Below, piece after piece: positions 62,971 to 64,000 of a DNA stretch of 64,000 nucleotides. Within the stretch, counting starts at the first letter, position 1. Every line of letters begins with the position of its first letter. The notes beneath the pieces were generated by a model. It did no database searches and was not told where the DNA came from. It saw nothing but the letters and a program-made list of their open reading frames with translations. The stretch is from Chryseobacterium formosense (GTDB taxonomy: Bacteria; Bacteroidota; Bacteroidia; Flavobacteriales; Weeksellaceae), in NCBI RefSeq assembly GCF_900116415.1, contig NZ_FPAP01000005.1:62001-126000 (forward strand), in the 5' to 3' direction. The position numbers and the translations under genes are program-made.

Positions 62971-63633
62971 TTAAAACTTGTAGGCAATATTCCATGCAAA
63001 GCCCATATTGAATTTGCTGGAGCTTTTTCCGAAGCCCGGAACAATCATTGGTACAACTTCGTCCTGTTTCGAGGTTACCATTAAATATCTCGGCTGCATA
63101 CTTACATCAATGTAAAAATTCGATTCAAACAACTGTACTCTTCCCCCTAACGTTCCTTCCAGCCAAAAAGATGACTGTGATGATGAAGGCATGGATACCG
63201 TAGAACTGTTTCCGCCAAAACCTCTTACCGGAATTGCCATATATTCCTGTTTATAGAATGAACCGGCTATTTTGCCCCCTCCATAAAATCCGTTAAAATC
63301 ATTCTCACGATCTCTTGCCAGCATATAAAAAGCTCCGATCTTTGCAAAAGGGCCACTTGCTTTCGCATCGTAGCCATTGTTCTGGTAAATATTTTTATCA
63401 AAACCAGCTTCAATTATCCCGTGAAGGTTATCTTTTACTTTGGAAGAAATAAACCCCTGAAACAATTGCCTGTCGGAGAAAAAAGAAACACCTGCATTCA
63501 GAACATCTACGCCTACTATAAAGTTGGGTTCATATTTCCATTTTGGTTTTTCGGTTTCTTCTTTTTCCTGTGCAGAAAGATTCCAAAAACTTAAAACACT
63601 AAAAATTAAAGAATAAATTAGTTTTTTCTTCAT
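62971..63633 (-). CDS. DUF6048 family outer-membrane protein
   Basis: 220 residues: signal peptide (1-21, ending LSAQ), then a beta-barrel-like body with aromatic-ended strands and a final FNMGFAWNIAYKF. Recognised as the DUF6048 family, which pairs with DUF6452 in flavobacteria. Function unknown. Its start overlaps the end of the DUF6452 gene by 35 bases, which implies tight coupling. Confidence 0.78.
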   Translation of the reverse strand: MKKKLIYSLIFSVLSFWNLSAQEKEETEKPKWKYEPNFIVGVDVLNAGVSFFSDRQLFQGFISSKVKDNLHGIIEAGFDKNIYQNNGYDAKASGPFAKIGAFYMLARDRENDFNGFYGGGKIAGSFYKQEYMAIPVRGFGGNSSTVSMPSSSQSSFWLEGTLGGRVQLFESNFYIDVSMQPRYLMVTSKQDEVVPMIVPGFGKSSSKFNMGFAWNIAYKF

Positions 63634-64000
63634 TGTCTATAAAATTTTGTCCCTGCTCAAGACTTTTTAAGGAATTTGGGGTTGATAATACGGAGTTTAC
63701 ATTTTCATAATTTCTTTTTACACCACATCCTGGAGAAACGTAAATAGATTTAGTGGTATAGCTTACTCTTACTCTCGTAGAATCTTCTTCTGTTGTTGTT
63801 TTAATATAAAGATCGGTAAAAGGAGAATCATCAACGCGCAAAGGAACAAACACAGAGTCAACCTTTAGCTTCCATCCCAAATCGATAATGCTTGTTCCAA
63901 GGTCTGCATAAACTCTTATGGAGTCTATATCTGTGATTTTCCCTTCTCTTTTAAACATGATTTTCATTCTTGGGGTTCCTTCACCGCTTTCACAGATGTC
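63599..64000 (-). CDS. DUF6452 family lipoprotein, 5' end outside the window
   Basis: At least 133 residues; the frame stays open to the window edge, so the start is missing. The visible part begins DICESGEGTPRMKIMFK, like the DUF6452 family, whose mature N-terminus has a Cys and a TPR phrase. Then VYADLGTSIIDLGW, FVPLRVDDSPFTDLYI and VSYTTKSIYVSPGCGVKRNY. The internal Met at 63967 is not the start. Partner of the DUF6048 gene downstream. Confidence 0.75.
   Translation of the reverse strand, partial: DICESGEGTPRMKIMFKREGKITDIDSIRVYADLGTSIIDLGWKLKVDSVFVPLRVDDSPFTDLYIKTTTEEDSTRVRVSYTTKSIYVSPGCGVKRNYENVNSVLSTPNSLKSLEQGQNFIDNEEKTNLFFNF

Overview
The window looks like a chromosomal segment of a flavobacterium, most likely Chryseobacterium or a close relative (Weeksellaceae). 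The DNA is AT-rich. Translation starts lack Shine-Dalgarno sites, promoters follow the Bacteroidetes TTTG-N19/20-TAnnTTTG pattern, and there are type IX secretion (T9SS) sorting domains, Bacteroidetes-specific families (DUF3467, DUF5777, DUF6048/DUF6452, IPExxVDY) and a flavobacterial-type tmRNA tag. I saw no phage, insertion sequence or CRISPR array.

Layout. (1) 0.2-4.0 kb: a five-gene, tightly packed minus-strand operon for exported proteins (DUF5777 barrel, cytochrome c lipoprotein, YceI, ankyrin, DOMON-T9SS). It lies downstream of a Crp-family regulator, and a CRP-like palindrome sits at an activator position in front of it. (2) 4.2-40.2 kb: an expanded and interrupted version of the conserved housekeeping block rpsU-xerC-hpf-tRNAs(Thr,Tyr,Gly,Thr)-tuf-trnW-secE-nusG-rplKAJL-rpoBC-DUF3467, read on the minus strand, with ssrA (tmRNA) divergent at its head. 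Three accessory segments interrupt it: a metal-type RND efflux operon with a two-component system and a DUF4394 lipoprotein (27.3-36.9 kb), a polytopic membrane protein between nusG and rplK (23.8-24.9 kb), and a seven-gene island of exported proteins between rplL and rpoB (13.3-21.1 kb). The Gly-Tyr-Thr tRNA unit is duplicated in tandem with its promoter. (3) 40.3-42.3 kb: an alpha-oxoamine synthase that resembles the quorum-signal synthase CqsA, plus an unknown gene. (4) 42.6-46.8 kb: acpP-fabF-rnc-IPExxVDY-pyk. (5) 46.8-51.6 kb: an aldehyde dehydrogenase and a hutI-DUF695-hutG histidine catabolism operon. (6) 51.9-54.8 kb: ruvB, a small unknown gene, an MBL hydrolase and coaE. (7) 54.9-62.4 kb: two large T9SS cargo proteins, an Fn3 adhesin-like protein and a reprolysin-like metallopeptidase. 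(8) 62.5-64 kb: a lipoprotein and the DUF6048/DUF6452 pair, the latter cut by the window end.

How the parts relate. Translation and transcription genes dominate the core. The interruptions have terminators and promoters at their borders, so rpoBC appears to be transcribed independently of rplKAJL from its own promoter, through a roughly 330-nt leader that could fold into a closed structure. The strongest candidates for undescribed biology are the paired surface-protein cassettes between rplL and rpoB, the Crp-controlled envelope redox operon, the rpoB leader, and the CqsA-like synthase. All functions are read from sequence and from memory of the families; no database search was run.
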